A stretch of DNA of 64,000 nucleotides from Nitrobacter hamburgensis X14. Lineage in GTDB: Bacteria > Pseudomonadota > Alphaproteobacteria > Rhizobiales > Xanthobacteraceae. Positions within the stretch are counted from its first letter, which is position 1; each line of letters starts with the position of its first letter. The notes beneath the pieces are model-generated. The model was not told the origin of the DNA. It saw only the letters and a program-made list of their open reading frames with translations, and did no database searches. The position numbers and the translations under genes are program-made. Positions 46,116-54,469 of this stretch are shown here, one piece after another. The stretch lies in the NCBI RefSeq assembly GCF_000013885.1, contig NC_007964.1, positions 3,954,001-4,018,000 of the forward strand, in the 5' to 3' direction.

Positions 46116-46628
46116 ATGCGCCTCCTGATTTCCGCCGCACTCACCACGCTCGCCGCAGGCCCGTCGCTGGCCTCCGAAGCCACGATCAGCATCGATATTC
46201 CGCAGCTCAACGTCGTCGAGTACCACAAGCCCTACGTCGCGATGTGGGTCGAGGCGGCCGACGGCGGCAAGGTCACCAACCTCGCCGTTTGGTACGAGGT
46301 CAACAACAAGAAGAACGAGGGCGCGAAATGGCTCAAGGACATGCGGCAATGGTGGCGCCGCGCCGGCCGCGAGCTGACGATGCCGGTCGATGGATTGTCG
46401 AGCCCCACCCGCGCGCCCGGTACCCATCAGATCAAGTTCGATAGCGCCGACAAACCGCTCGATGGGCTGACCCCGGGCAGCTACCAGCTTGTCATCGAGG
46501 CCGCTCGCGAAGTCGGCGGTCGGGAGTTGCTGAAAATCCCGTTCGAATGGCCGCCGAAAGCTCCCGCAACCGGCGAAGCCAAGGGCGAACGCGAGCTTGG
46601 CGCGGTCACATTGAAATTGACCCCCTAA
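46116..46628 (+). CDS. DUF2271 exported protein, possible FMN carrier
   Basis: A 170-residue secreted protein: signal peptide (LLISAALTTLAAGPSLAS) then a DUF2271 domain (VAMWVEAADGGKVTNLAVWYE, GSYQLVIEAAREVGGRELLKIPFEWPP). Related DUF2271 proteins carry a D-x-x-S-G-A-T motif to which ApbE attaches FMN through the threonine; here the aligned segment is D92-G-L-S-S-P-T98-R-A-P-G, keeping the acidic residue and the threonine but replacing GA by SP. Start at 46116 has AGAAGG upstream. apbE lies two genes downstream. Confidence 0.85.
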   Translation: MRLLISAALTTLAAGPSLASEATISIDIPQLNVVEYHKPYVAMWVEAADGGKVTNLAVWYEVNNKKNEGAKWLKDMRQWWRRAGRELTMPVDGLSSPTRAPGTHQIKFDSADKPLDGLTPGSYQLVIEAAREVGGRELLKIPFEWPPKAPATGEAKGERELGAVTLKLTP

Positions 46629-46691
46629 TCCACGCCCCCGACTACGCCGCGTACTTTGTCGCCCCACAGCTTTCATGGAAAGGATTTCGCC

Positions 46692-47492
46692 ATGACCAAC
46701 CATCTCAAGCTCACGTTGATCGCAGCCGCGGTTTCGCTGCTTGCCCTGCCGGCGCAGGCTCACCGCGCCTGGCTGCTGCCATCGGCCACCGTATTGTCCG
46801 GCTCGGACGTCTGGGTCACGGTTGATGCTGCCGTCTCCAACGACCTGTTCTACTTCGAGCATAACCCGTTGCAACTCGACAACCTGTCGGTCGAGGGACC
46901 CGACGGCAAGGCCGTCGCGCCGGAGAACCTGGCAAAGGGCCGCTTTCGCAGCACCTTCGATTTCAAACTGACGCAGCCGGGCACCTACAAACTGACGGTG
47001 GCCAATCAGGGCCTGTTCGCCAACTACAAACTGGATGGCCAGAAAAAGCGCTGGCGTGGCAAGGCCGAGGAACTCGCAACGGCTATCCCCGCCAAAGCAA
47101 CTGACGTGAAGGTCACGGAAAACCGCAGCCGGATCGAATCCTTCGTCACATCGGGCAAGCCTTCGGTTGACACGCTGAAACCGACCGGCGTCGGGCTTGA
47201 AATGGTTCCGGTAACCCACCCGAACAATCTGGTCGTTGGTGAGAAGGCAACGTTCCGCCTGGTGCTGGACGGACAACCCGCCAGCGGCGTCGCGGTCGAG
47301 ATCGTCCCGGGTGGAATCCGCTATCGCGACAAGCTGAACGACAGCAAGGTCACCACCGACGACTCCGGCACCTTCAGCGTCACATGGCCGGGACCCGGAT
47401 TCTACTGGATGAGCGCATCGGTGCGCGACGACAAGAGCAAGAGGCAGCGCCGTAGCACTTACACCACCACGGTCGAAGTGCTGCCGCAGTAA
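46692..47492 (+). CDS. DUF4198 exported protein
   Basis: A 266-residue secreted protein. Signal peptide (LTLIAAAVSLLALPAQA) is cut before HRAWLLPSATVLSG, the DUF4198 start; VLDGQPASGVAVEIVPGG and DDSGTFSVTWPGPGFYWMSASV follow, an Ig-like end. Relatives are linked to periplasmic metal handling, function unproven. The start at 46692 has AAAGGA upstream. Confidence 0.88.
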   Translation: MTNHLKLTLIAAAVSLLALPAQAHRAWLLPSATVLSGSDVWVTVDAAVSNDLFYFEHNPLQLDNLSVEGPDGKAVAPENLAKGRFRSTFDFKLTQPGTYKLTVANQGLFANYKLDGQKKRWRGKAEELATAIPAKATDVKVTENRSRIESFVTSGKPSVDTLKPTGVGLEMVPVTHPNNLVVGEKATFRLVLDGQPASGVAVEIVPGGIRYRDKLNDSKVTTDDSGTFSVTWPGPGFYWMSASVRDDKSKRQRRSTYTTTVEVLPQ

Positions 47493-47500
47493 AAACGCCG

Positions 47501-48523
47501 ATGACGGCGTCAGCCTTCCGGCGCGTGGCGATCCCGGCAATGCCGGCGACGCCGCTCGCCGTTCCGGCGGGCGGTCGCATTCGCGAAATCTCCGGCGCGA
47601 CCATGGGCACCACATGGTCGGTCAAGTTCGTCGGTTCGTCCGCCAGCCTGCAAACGCTACACCGGATGATTCCCCTCGCGCTCGCTCGCGTGATCGCGCA
47701 GATGAGCCCGTGGGAAGGCCAATCCGACATCAGCCGGTTCAACCGGTTGCCGCCGAACCAATGGCAGGAGTTGCCGCGGGAGCTCGGTCGGGTGATGGAG
47801 AGCGCGCTGCGCATCGCGCGGGAATCCGGCGGCGCCTACGATCCGACCATGGGAGCGTTGGTCGACCTCTGGGGTTTTGGCCCGAGTGGACCTCGCAGAG
47901 CACCGCCGCCGCCGGATGAGATCGCTCGATGTCACCAGGCTTGCGGATGGCGACAACTCGACCTCGACACCGGCGCCCGCCGCCTGCGCCGGCACAATTG
48001 CGGGCCAATCGATCTCTGCGGCATCGCCAAGGGCTTTGCCGTCGATCTGGTGGCGGAAACGTTGTTCGAGCTTGGCATTCACCACGCGCTGGTGGAGATC
48101 GGCGGCGAATTGCGGGGGCACGGGGTCAAGCCCGATGGCAGCCCGTGGTGGGTCGAGATCGACCGGCCCGCCCAGGCAGCGGCCGGCGTCGCCGCCGAGC
48201 CGATGCTGGTGGCATTGCACGACCTCGCGATCGCAACATCCGGCTGCGAACGCGGCTTCACGCGCGGCGCGCAGCACTTCTCCCACACCCTGGATCCGCG
48301 AACCGGATGGCCGATCGCCAACGGCATGGTCACCGCGACCGTCCTGCATCGCTCCTGCATGGAAGCCGATGCGTACGCGACAGCGCTGATGGTGCTGGGG
48401 CCGGACGCCGGAGCCGATTTCGCCGCCAGACACCAGCTCGCGGCAATTATTCGCTTCTCGGGCAACGATGACGCTATCATCGCTGAACGGACCACGCCGA
48501 TGCTCGATCAGATGCTGTCGTAA
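47501..48523 (+). CDS. apbE: FAD:protein FMN transferase (ApbE family)
   Basis: A 340-residue enzyme that transfers FMN from FAD to a Ser/Thr of target proteins. Motifs: GATMGTTWSVKF, SGGAYDPTMGALVDLWGFG, DLCGIAKGFAVDLVAETL, SGCERGF and LDPRTGWPIANGMVTATVL. Most ApbE proteins are periplasmic lipoproteins; here I see no signal peptide or lipobox at the N-terminus (MTASAFRRVAIPAMPATP). The start is eight bases after the DUF4198 stop. Last gene of the plus-strand block before a convergent hydroxylase gene. Confidence 0.92.
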   Translation: MTASAFRRVAIPAMPATPLAVPAGGRIREISGATMGTTWSVKFVGSSASLQTLHRMIPLALARVIAQMSPWEGQSDISRFNRLPPNQWQELPRELGRVMESALRIARESGGAYDPTMGALVDLWGFGPSGPRRAPPPPDEIARCHQACGWRQLDLDTGARRLRRHNCGPIDLCGIAKGFAVDLVAETLFELGIHHALVEIGGELRGHGVKPDGSPWWVEIDRPAQAAAGVAAEPMLVALHDLAIATSGCERGFTRGAQHFSHTLDPRTGWPIANGMVTATVLHRSCMEADAYATALMVLGPDAGADFAARHQLAAIIRFSGNDDAIIAERTTPMLDQMLS

Positions 48524-48572
48524 CCCGGACGCTTTAACGTCGCGGAAGTTGCGCGCCCGTTCCGTGAACGGG

Positions 48573-49259
48573 TCAGCTCTGCGCCCATTGCCGCAGCAGG
48601 TTATGATACAGCGAGGTCAACGACACCACGGACGGGTGCTCGGGATGGTCGGCGTTGAGACGAATGATCGACATGTCCAGGTCGAACATCATGGCACGCC
48701 GTATAACATCACTGATCATGCTCTCGGTCCAGAAGAAAGAAGCGATACGCGAGCCGCGCGTGACTTTGGTGACGTGGTGAACGCTGGTGCCGGGATAGAC
48801 GATCATATCGCCGGCCGGCAGCTTCACGGAATGCGCGCCGTAGGTATCCTCGATCACCAGTTCGCCTCCGTCGTATTCCTCGGGCGACGACAGGAACAAC
48901 GTCGAGGACACGTCGGTCCGCACCCGCATCCCGGTCCCGGGAACAGTGCGGATGGCGTTGTCGACGTGCGAGCCGAAATTCATCTCGCCATCGGCGTCGT
49001 AGCGATTGAACAGCGGCGGGAAGATCGTCTTCGGCAATACCGCCGACACGAATAGCGGATTCCGGTTGAGCGCCGCGAGCACCATGTCGCCGAGTTCACG
49101 GGCTTCCGGCGTTCCCTCGGGCAATTGCAGGTTGCGCTTGACCTGCGCCGATTGATGCCCGGCCGTAACGCGCCCATCCACCCAAGCGGTGCGCGCCATC
49201 ACCTCGCGGCAATGCTGGACCTGCTCCGGCGTCAGGACATTCGGAATTCGCACCAGCAC
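48573..49259 (-). CDS. piuC: PKHD-type Fe(II)/2-oxoglutarate hydroxylase (PiuC family)
   Basis: A 228-residue dioxygenase that is usually found next to TonB-dependent siderophore receptors. Metal ligands H98-x-D100 in FGSHVD and H161 in SVHHVTKV, with the 2-oxoglutarate arginine R171 in [13 protein letters not shown]-terminus [14 protein letters not shown] is typical. Located 84 bases after the receptor stop with a terminator between, so expression from the same promoter would be partial. Confidence 0.92.
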
Positions 49260-49274
49260 CAGGATGTCCTTTCA

Positions 49275-49306
49275 GATAAAGAGCCGGCGCCTCGCGACGC
49301 CGGCTC
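49275..49306 (-). terminator. Rho-independent terminator between receptor and piuC
   Basis: On the minus strand GAGCCGGCG, an eight-base loop and CGCCGGCTC form a perfect nine-base stem, followed by TTTATCT. It lies between the receptor stop at 49344 and the piuC start at 49259. Confidence 0.75.
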
Positions 49307-49343
49307 CGATATTGTCACTTCTGCGATCAAAAAAGCGCGCCGG

Positions 49344-51839
49344 TTACTTGCTCACGTAGCGCGCAGCCTTCACCGGATAATCGGCGACCGGCGGCGGCGG
49401 CGTAAAGTGATAGCGGTAGGTCAGCATCGCGGTTCGTCCGGCAGCCGGAACGGCGTGGCCCTGGTAGTATTGGCCGTAGTACAGCTCGTCCGTCACGTTG
49501 TAGACGTTGAGCTGCAGCAGCGAATCCCTGGTGACCTTGTAGCTCGTCATGAGATCGAGCTTCCAGTATTCCGGCACATAAGAGGTGTTCGTCGGATTGA
49601 CGAAAGTACGTGCTGCATAAGTCACACCGCCGCCAACGGTCCACTGCGGCGTGAAGTCGTAGGTCGACCACAGCGAGAAGTTATGCGGCGGCGTGTTGGG
49701 CAGCTGGCGGCCCAACTGCGAAAGATCAGTCGTGTTGACGATCTTGGAGTCGAGATAGCTGTAGCCCGCGAACAGGCCCCACTGATCGGTGAGCTTGCCT
49801 GCGGCACTCACCTCGACACCGTCCACGCGCGCAAGGCCGCCAAGCACCAGCGCGAGGTTTCCGGCGATCGGATCGATCGGAATACGCAGATTGGTCTTTT
49901 CGATCCGGAACACCGCGCCGCTCAGCGTCAGCTTGCCGTTAAGCACATCCGCCTTGGCGCCGACTTCGATCGTCGTGTTGCGCTCAGGAGCCAGCAAGGG
50001 GTTCGCCGCGTTGTTGTCGCGGGCGTCGAGCGTCTGGAATTCAGCCGCAGGATTGTACGACACGCCATAGGCAGCATAGAGGCTCGATTTCGACGTCGGA
50101 TGGAAGACCCCGCCGACGCGCCAGCTAACCATATCGTCGGTCCGGCCAAGCTGCTCGCTTCCGGGCGCCAACGCGAAATTGGTGTATTTCGAACGGAAGT
50201 TGTCGTAACGGATCGACCCGAGTAGCTCGAAGTATTTGTTGAGCTTGACCTGATCGAAGCCGTAGACCGCGTAGTTGGTCGACACCGTCGAATTCGGCAA
50301 GCCGAACCCGGTATTCGGCCCGCCAAAGGATGTATCGACGGGAGCAAAGGCGCTGGTTCGGCACGCCAGATCGCCTGGCACGCAGTAATTAGCGCGTATC
50401 TGATCGCGGGTTTCGCGCGCGGCTTCGGCGCCCACCGCGAACGTATGCTCCCAGCCGCCGGTCCAGAACTTGCCGGTCAGGTCGGTCTGGTTGATGAGCA
50501 GCGTGTTGTTGGTCACCGTCTCGAAGTGCTGCCGCCCCATCGTCATCAGTTCAACTGGATAGCCCGGCGTGATGGCCGTGGCGTTGTCGGCCTGCAATTC
50601 GCCGCGCGGGGCTGTCGGCCGCGCCATGCGGTTGACACTGACGTATCGCGTCCCGTTCGAAATCTTCAAATTGTCGTTGAAATCATGTTCGAAACGAGCT
50701 GTCGCGATGTGGGTGTCGGTGAGTTGGCGGTCAGCCAGCGGCCCACCCACCACGCCGTACCAGACATGGCGGGGGACCGGCATCGGCGGGGTCGCCGCAC
50801 CGTTGCCGAAGTAACCGGGGGTGGCCAGCGCGCCGGTCGTTTGGCTGTAGGTCGGCGCCGGCAGATAGCGGTGCCCGTAATCCGGCACGCTGTCCTCGCC
50901 CTGATAGACGTAGCTGAAGATCCCGCGGGTATCCTCCGAGAACTCCGCCTTGACCGACGGAGCGACGCCCCAGCGCTTTGCGAAAATGTGATCGCGACCG
51001 GCGGTGGGAATATCCTGATACATCGCCGCGAGGCGGCCGGACAAATTCCCTTGTTTGCCATCGGCATCGACCTCGGCGCGATAACCGCCACTGGTGACGC
51101 CGCTGACGGTGCCATCGACGAAGTTGGTGGCTTGCGGCAACTTCGAGACGGTGTTGATCGCGCCGCCGGTCGAACCGCGGCCGAAGGCAAATCCCGACGG
51201 CCCCTTGTACACTTCGACGCGGTCGGCGCTGAACAGGTCACGCGTGTACCAGCCCGGATCGCGGATGCCGTCGCGGAACATGTCGCCCCGCGCCGCAAAA
51301 CCGCGGACGATCGGGCTGTCGCCCTGCTGGCCGCCCTCGCCGGCGCTGAAGGTGATGCCCGGCACCGTCCGCAGCGCATCTTCCATGCTAAGGAGACGCT
51401 GCTCCTGGAGTACCTGCTGCGTCACCACGTTGACGGTTTGCGGCGTATCGGCGAGCGAGGTTGGAAGGCGGGAAATCCCGGCCTGCGCCGGGGCCTGATA
51501 GCCGGTGACCCCATGCCCGTCGCCGACGATAGGATTGACCTGGACGTTGCTCGGCGCGGCAACAAACGGCACCGGCGCGGCCCGTACCGGCGCACGGTGT
51601 ACGGTTCTTTTCTTGGCCTGCCGCTTCGGCGCCGTAACGCGAACCTGCGGAAGATCTTCAGCGCTGGACGCCGGCTGGGCGTCGGCGGAATCGGGGATCA
51701 GCATCACCGCGGCAACGCCGATCATCGCCTTGCCCCAGCCGATGACTGATGAATGTCCTGCCGCTCCGTTGCCGCTTCTCGTATCGCTCGCGTGATCCGC
51801 CGATAACATGCCCATCGCCCCATCCATGATTGCTGACAT
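49344..51839 (-). CDS. TonB-dependent siderophore receptor (catecholate type)
   Basis: An 831-residue outer-membrane receptor. Signal region SVIGWGKAMIGVAAVMLIPDSADAQ, a TonB-box-like PQVRVTAPK, a plug (NVVTQQVLQEQRLLSMEDALRTVPGITFSAGEGG, RVEVYKGPSGFAFGRGSTGG) and a 22-strand barrel. The strand-final YRYHF sits near residue 812 and is followed by an extra tail PPPPVADYPVKAARYVSK, unusual as these proteins normally end in an aromatic. Start at 51839 is the first ATG; 51827, 51815 and 51809 are possible. Confidence 0.93.
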   Translation of the reverse strand: MSAIMDGAMGMLSADHASDTRSGNGAAGHSSVIGWGKAMIGVAAVMLIPDSADAQPASSAEDLPQVRVTAPKRQAKKRTVHRAPVRAAPVPFVAAPSNVQVNPIVGDGHGVTGYQAPAQAGISRLPTSLADTPQTVNVVTQQVLQEQRLLSMEDALRTVPGITFSAGEGGQQGDSPIVRGFAARGDMFRDGIRDPGWYTRDLFSADRVEVYKGPSGFAFGRGSTGGAINTVSKLPQATNFVDGTVSGVTSGGYRAEVDADGKQGNLSGRLAAMYQDIPTAGRDHIFAKRWGVAPSVKAEFSEDTRGIFSYVYQGEDSVPDYGHRYLPAPTYSQTTGALATPGYFGNGAATPPMPVPRHVWYGVVGGPLADRQLTDTHIATARFEHDFNDNLKISNGTRYVSVNRMARPTAPRGELQADNATAITPGYPVELMTMGRQHFETVTNNTLLINQTDLTGKFWTGGWEHTFAVGAEAARETRDQIRANYCVPGDLACRTSAFAPVDTSFGGPNTGFGLPNSTVSTNYAVYGFDQVKLNKYFELLGSIRYDNFRSKYTNFALAPGSEQLGRTDDMVSWRVGGVFHPTSKSSLYAAYGVSYNPAAEFQTLDARDNNAANPLLAPERNTTIEVGAKADVLNGKLTLSGAVFRIEKTNLRIPIDPIAGNLALVLGGLARVDGVEVSAAGKLTDQWGLFAGYSYLDSKIVNTTDLSQLGRQLPNTPPHNFSLWSTYDFTPQWTVGGGVTYAARTFVNPTNTSYVPEYWKLDLMTSYKVTRDSLLQLNVYNVTDELYYGQYYQGHAVPAAGRTAMLTYRYHFTPPPPVADYPVKAARYVSK

Positions 51840-52179
51840 CGCGGAAACAAATCGGTAACCGCGACATGTCGGTCGTCATTAACTAAAAACTTTTTGTGAG
51901 CAACATATCGGCGTCGCAATTCGACGCAGTTTACAGAGGTTCTAGCTCGCGCCCTTTCGATGAAGCGTCAATGAGCGCGGCGCGCGACAGCACATCCACC
52001 ATGGCGGCGAATGAACTGCGTCATCGCGCCGCATGTTTTAAAGAGATTCTAAAACTTCGGCCGGTTTGCCTGTTTGATTTGGAAAGCACAGACGCTAGAC
52101 CGAACGCAGATACCTGCGCATCTGGTTTTCGGCTCGCTCGGACAGTGCAGACCGGCGCATGATTATAGAGTTCACCACC
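51840..52179. other. Divergent promoter region of receptor and exbB
   Basis: About 340 bases. It includes AT-rich TAACTAAAAACTTTTTGTG near 51880 (receptor side) and the candidate iron box near 52045 (exbB side). No gene. Confidence 0.4.
52036..52054. promoter_or_regulatory. Candidate iron-control-type box upstream of exbB
   Basis: TTTTAAAGAGATTCTAAAA is an imperfect palindrome with arms TTTTA and TAAAA, similar to Irr/ICE-type boxes in rhizobia (TTTAGAA…TTCTAAA). It lies about 125 bases before the exbB start. Placement fits iron control; the sequence match is partial. Confidence 0.3.
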
Positions 52180-53259
52180 ATGAAGCTGTCTCTGAATCTC
52201 TTCCGAACGACGGGACGCAATAACCGAACGCGAGCCGCAAAAGCTTCAGCGATCGCGCTTGCATCTCTTTTGATGTTGTCGTCCGCACCGCACACCGTTC
52301 ACGCCCAGTCCTTGACGCGATCCGGCGTCTCCGAGACAAACTCTTCCACGCAAGCTCCTCCGACGGTCACGCAGTCAACGCCTCCCGTGACGCAGACAGC
52401 GCAACCTGCATCTCAGCAGCCCGCGTCTCACTCCCCGTCTCAGGTGTCGCCTGACGCCAATACCCCGTCGCCCGCCGAGCAGCAGGCCACGCCACCAGCG
52501 GCGCCGGTCGAACAGCAAACCCCGCTCGCAACAGAACTCGCCGAGGCGCCTGAATCGAGTCCGATCCTGCCGCACGAACTGACGCCCATCGGTATGTTCA
52601 TGGCCGCCGACTACATCGTGAAATCGGTGATGATCGGCCTGGCCCTTGCTTCGGTCATGACCTGGTCGGTATGGCTCGCCAAAACGATCGAGTTGCTCAG
52701 TGCGCGGAGCAAACTCTTGCGGGATCTCCGCAGCGTGGAAGGCGTACGCTCCCTCGAAGAGGCGAACAATACATTGCAGCGCGCCGGCAGCGACATCGCG
52801 ATCCTGACCCACGCCGCGCGCGACGAGATTCGCCGTTCGCAAGACGCCATGAACCATGACGGCATTAAAGAACGGGTCGCTTCGCTGTTCAGCCGTATCG
52901 AGGCGGCCGCGGCGCGGCGCATGACCCGCGGAACAAGCATTCTGGCCACCATCGGATCGACCGCGCCGTTTGTCGGGCTGTTCGGCACGGTCTGGGGCAT
53001 CATGAACGCCTTCATCGGCATTTCGAAATCGCAAACCACCAATCTTGCCGTCGTCGCGCCGGGCATTGCCGAGGCCTTGCTGGCGACAGCGATGGGACTG
53101 GTCGCGGCGATTCCGGCGGTGATGATCTACAACATGTTTTCGCGCTCCATCACCGGCTATCGCGGCTTGCTGGGAGACGGCTCGGCGGAGTTGATGCGCA
53201 TGGTGAGCAGGGATCTCAACCGGGCGGAGATGGTTCCTCATCAGCGGGCCGCGGAGTAA
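52180..53259 (+). CDS. exbB: TonB-system proton-channel subunit ExbB
   Basis: A 359-residue ExbB with signal peptide (ASAIALASLLMLSSAPHTVHAQ) and a long Pro/Gln/Thr-rich periplasmic N-region of about 90 residues before the first helix (DYIVKSVMIGLALASVMTWSVWLAKTIELL). The MotA/TolQ/ExbB core follows: STAPFVGLFGTVWGIMNAFIGI and APGIAEALLATAMGLVAAIPAVMIYN. Start at 52180 places the signal properly; an ATG at 52159 is alternative. exbD follows after five bases. Confidence 0.92.
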   Translation: MKLSLNLFRTTGRNNRTRAAKASAIALASLLMLSSAPHTVHAQSLTRSGVSETNSSTQAPPTVTQSTPPVTQTAQPASQQPASHSPSQVSPDANTPSPAEQQATPPAAPVEQQTPLATELAEAPESSPILPHELTPIGMFMAADYIVKSVMIGLALASVMTWSVWLAKTIELLSARSKLLRDLRSVEGVRSLEEANNTLQRAGSDIAILTHAARDEIRRSQDAMNHDGIKERVASLFSRIEAAAARRMTRGTSILATIGSTAPFVGLFGTVWGIMNAFIGISKSQTTNLAVVAPGIAEALLATAMGLVAAIPAVMIYNMFSRSITGYRGLLGDGSAELMRMVSRDLNRAEMVPHQRAAE

Positions 53260-53264
53260 CACGG

Positions 53265-53717
53265 GTGGGCGTTTCGCTTCAGCAAGCATCGTCCGAGGAC
53301 GAGATCGCGCCGGTCAGCGACATCAACGTGACGCCGTTCATCGACGTCATTCTCGTGCTGCTGATTATCTTCATGATTGCCGCGCCGCTGGCGACGGTCG
53401 ACATTGCCGTCGATCTGCCGGCATCGACGGCGACAAAACAGCCCCGGCCCGACAAACCGGTCTACGTCACCATGAAGGCCGACCGGACGCTCGCCGTCGG
53501 CGAAAACCCGATCTCGCGCACCGGTCTGGCCGGCTCTCTCGACGCCGTCACGTCGTCGGATCGCACCAAGCGGCTGTTCGTCCGCGCCGACAAGACCATC
53601 CCTTACGGCGAGGTGATGACGTTGATGAACGATCTGCGAGCTGCGGGCTATCTGAAGATTGCGCTGGTCGGACTTGAGTCGGTGGGCGGGGCGCAATCCG
53701 CCGGAGCCGCGAAATGA
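53265..53717 (+). CDS. exbD: TonB-system subunit ExbD
   Basis: A 150-residue single-helix protein. The membrane segment DINVTPFIDVILVLLIIFMI contains the essential aspartate of ExbD/TolR. C-terminal periplasmic domain KTIPYGEVMTLMNDLRAAGYLKIALVG. Start is a GTG at 53265 with GGAG eight bases before. The stop overlaps the tonB start as ATGA. Confidence 0.92.
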   Translation: MGVSLQQASSEDEIAPVSDINVTPFIDVILVLLIIFMIAAPLATVDIAVDLPASTATKQPRPDKPVYVTMKADRTLAVGENPISRTGLAGSLDAVTSSDRTKRLFVRADKTIPYGEVMTLMNDLRAAGYLKIALVGLESVGGAQSAGAAK

Positions 53718-54469
53718 GCATGTCGCGCCCCTATCGCAACGTGACGCGCAACGAGCTGCTGCGCTGGGGCACCTGCTTCGTCGCAATGCTGTCGCTCCAT
53801 GGCGCGGTCGCGGCCGCCTTGCTTATGACTCCGGCGGAAGGCGATACGTTCGATGCCGTCACGGCAATCGAGGTGGATTTTACCACCGAGTCTTTCCGCG
53901 ACGCCGAGGCACGAGACGTTGCGCCGGGCGAAGAGCAAATGCAGACCGACGAGGCCCCTCCGCCTCAGGAGAAGGCCGAAGTCAAGACGGAGAAGGAGCC
54001 GGAGCCCGAGCCGCCGCTGCCGCAGGTAGCCGAACCCGACGTTGCGCTGGAAACCCCTCCCGAGCAGAAGAAAGAGGAGGAAGAGAAGAAGGAAGACAAA
54101 GAAAAGACGCCGAACGCAGCGCCTCCGCTGGTTGCCGCATCGGCCACGACGGCGCCGACCGCAGCGGCCGCACGCAAGGCGCAGCTCGTAAGCTGGAAAC
54201 GGAAGTTGGCCCTCCACCTGCAGCGCAGCAAGCGATATCCGCGCGAAGCCCAGATCCATCGCGAGACCGGCACTTCGAAGGTGTCCTTTGTCATTGACCG
54301 CCACGGTCACGTCGTCTCCAGCAAAATCGTCAAGGGTAGCGGATCCGAGGCTCTCGATCGCGAAACGCTCGAGCTCCTGCAACGCGCCCAGCCGTTGCCC
54401 GAACCTCCCAAGGACGTCGGCGGTACACAGTTTGCCTTTACGATGCCGATCCTTTTTGAATTTCGATGA
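53714..54469 (+). CDS. tonB: Energy transducer TonB
   Basis: A 251-residue protein: N-terminal membrane helix ([18 protein letters not shown]), Pro/Glu/Lys-rich linker ([18 protein letters not shown]), then the C-terminal TonB domain ([29 protein letters not shown], ending in [10 protein letters not shown]). The stop overlaps the start of the SecA-like gene as ATGA. Confidence 0.93.
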
